Below, one piece after another: positions 62,340-64,000 of a DNA stretch of 64,000 nucleotides. This stretch comes from Anisakis pegreffii. Taxonomy: Eukaryota; Nematoda; Chromadorea; Rhabditida; Anisakidae. A program made the position numbers and the translations under genes. Under the pieces are notes generated by a model that was not told the origin of the DNA, made no database searches, and worked only from the letters and a program-made list of their open reading frames with translations. Positions within the stretch are counted from its first letter, which is position 1, and each line of letters begins with the position of its first letter. The stretch lies in assembly GCA_035041965.1 (NCBI GenBank), contig JAPYMA010001339.1, forward strand, positions 1 through 64,000. The letters are read 5' to 3'.

Positions 62340-63095
62340 GCAGGCATATTGTATGAAAGAAGGAGTAACTGTTCAAGATATTAACATTAGCACAAATTTC
62401 ATACCACTCTACGAAGATTCTTCAGTAATTTGATGTTACTTCTCTAATGAAAAAATCTACGCCCTCAGAAATCGATCGATGCCTCCAATATCTTATAAGT
62501 GATCATCGTTTGATTTCAAACAATCGAATTGATCGTACTTGTTCATAAGCGTACAATGGGCACAAGAAGCGCGCAAATTTGTGCTGCTAGTTCATAATTA
62601 ATTAAGAAAGTTCAAAGTTCATTGAGTTCATACTAAATGAACACCCATCAACAATATGCATAATTGATTAGAAATCAACTTCGGAATTCTTTTGGTTGGT
62701 TATCAAATTTGTGGAGCGTAGTCCACATGTAAACAGTGTACAAATTTAGACCGCAGATATCATCACAGCAATGCAATTTCTCAAATTTCATTTGAAATGT
62801 CAGTAAGAAGTGGATTAGCAAACTGTCAAACTGCTTTATTCGGGCTGTGGTGCGCTTCGTGTCATTGTAAGATGACAAGAAAAGAAAATTCGCATTTTCA
62901 CGAGGTTCATTCTTGTTCGAAAATAGCACATCTTATTTAGTGTTTTTGACATTCTGTCGTGTTGACGAAAATCAACATTATGCACCTTAATTTATCCATA
63001 AATTGCTTCTGAACCCCGTCGAAATTGTTTCTTTGAAAAGAAAACATAAGAACCATAAATAATATTTGAAATAAGCAACAACACCAACTGTAAAT

Positions 63096-63240
63096 TCAGT
63101 TGATTAGCAGAAACTCTTCGCTAACAAACTAATGAGATACAGTATACTTTCTTTTTAGTCTATTTACATGTAGAAACATTCAGTTGTTCGCTAACAAACC
63201 AATGAGATACAGTATACATTCCTTTTGGTCTATTTACATA
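63096..63240. repeat. Two-copy tandem repeat, about 70 bp
   Basis: ATTCAGTTG, then TTCGCTAACAAACYAATGAG, then ATACAGTATAC and GTCTATTTACAT occur twice. The TTCGCTAAC blocks start at 63117 and 63187, a 70-bp spacing. The first copy has an extra 13 bp between ATTCAGTTG and TTCGC. Divergence is a few percent, so the duplication is fairly recent. Confidence 0.85.
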
Positions 63241-63867
63241 AATACGTAGCAATGTTCATTTTGGTTATGCTGATTGGCTTAAAAACGATTCCTTCGGAAA
63301 ATGTATCATTAGCATCGTCGCAGCTGGCATGAACATAACGCAGCTGAACAACTACACACAATGTGTTATTTATTCCCTGGCGATTAATTGAAGATGAGTA
63401 AAAAAATAAAGATGAGTAAAATCACCAGCTTCAACACAATCGATAGCAAAAAACGAACATTGCATAATTGTTGCCATCGTATGAAAAATCAGCTCGAAAA
63501 CCCTGGAAGTTTCAGTAAAACTGTCACTGAAATACAGACTACATTCGAAGGAAGAGGCGACGGATGTTCACTTTGGTGATTGAAAGGCGATGATTGACCC
63601 AAAACATCGTTTTTTGCTAATTGTAAGCCTACAGATGATATCATGGAGTTTGCAATCATAAATAATCAAGTTATTGCGCGATTTCATCACATTTCTTTCA
63701 GTATGTCAATGTGAGTTGCGCAGATTAGATGATTGTTGAAGAAACAATCGAAATGTAGCAAGCAATTGCTGGTCTTATTAGCGGTGTTTGTTGAATCTTG
63801 TGTAAACTTTTCTATTTATTCACGTCAGCATACGATTGAAATCAGTTCTGGAATCATTCATGTAAAA

Positions 63868-63920
63868 ACATTTATTGAGTTTCGTCAATTTCGAACATTT
63901 ATTGAGTTTCGTCAATTTGG
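63868..63920. repeat. Two-copy 27-bp tandem repeat
   Basis: ACATTTATTGAGTTTCGTCA followed by ATTTCGA is repeated directly with a 27-bp period; the second copy ends in TTTGG. Confidence 0.9.
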
Positions 63921-64000
63921 CCAACCGTCCTCAATATATCAAAACATTTGATCTTTCGACGAGCGATACTTATCTCCATTCATCAACTTATTACTAATAC

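Larger units (their letters stand above)
62340..64000. other. Non-coding right end of the window
   Basis: AT-rich sequence downstream of the channel gene with two short tandem repeats (63.1-63.2 and 63.87-63.92 kb). No gene is visible; short frames have no coding character. Confidence 0.45.

Overview
The window is eukaryotic, AT-rich and intron-rich. Short TTTCAG-type acceptors, GTAAGT/GTATGT donors and the gene content point to a nematode. The clade is not resolved; the long introns would suit a parasitic (clade III-like) species, which is inference only. Exon models were built by hand from splice signals, phase continuity and remembered family motifs, so boundaries may be off by a few bases. 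No operon structure, rRNA, tRNA, SL RNA or CRISPR was seen.

Layout: 1-10.7 kb is mostly non-coding. It holds one convincing orphan exon (542-691, minus), a 265-bp hAT-like MITE, a (TA)n tract and CGAA-rich repeats. 10.7-14.5 kb (minus) is a TBC1D22-type RabGAP. 15.7-18.2 kb (plus) is RBM42, divergent from the RabGAP. 18.7-21.3 kb (minus) is a six-pass DRAM/FRAG1/Sfk1 protein whose third intron carries a 376-bp hAT-like element with a 7/8 target-site duplication. 23.9-29.3 kb (plus) is a coiled-coil protein resembling centrosomal/ciliary CCDC66. 30.0-32.7 kb (minus) is an orphan rhodopsin-class GPCR. 33.4-34.1 kb is repeat plus a long ATT-type microsatellite.

35.5-43.9 kb (minus) is the complete 14-exon V-ATPase catalytic subunit A (vha-13/ATP6V1A). 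Its 4.3-kb intron contains, on the opposite strand, a complete four-exon gene for an unfamiliar glycosylated four-pass membrane protein. The first intron of that nested gene contains another hAT-like MITE, so there is a transposon inside a gene inside an intron. 44.1-44.3 kb is a terminal-inverted-repeat element just upstream of vha-13. 46.5-53.5 kb (plus) is an IQCE orthologue (coiled coils plus IQ motif; in vertebrates the EvC-complex partner at the cilium base). 55.2 kb holds a doubtful small membrane ORF and 56.2 kb a pre-miRNA-like hairpin. 57.7-62.3 kb (plus) is a very divergent Cys-loop ligand-gated channel subunit. 62.3-64 kb is non-coding with tandem repeats.

The genes do not form one pathway. 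Two (IQCE, CCDC66-like) belong to cilium/centrosome biology, and two (GPCR, ligand-gated channel) to signalling that in nematodes is often neuronal. The most unusual items are the nested antisense gene, the degenerate channel, the IQCE orthologue, the duplicated exon module with an inferred GC donor, and the set of hAT-like MITEs with readable target-site duplications.
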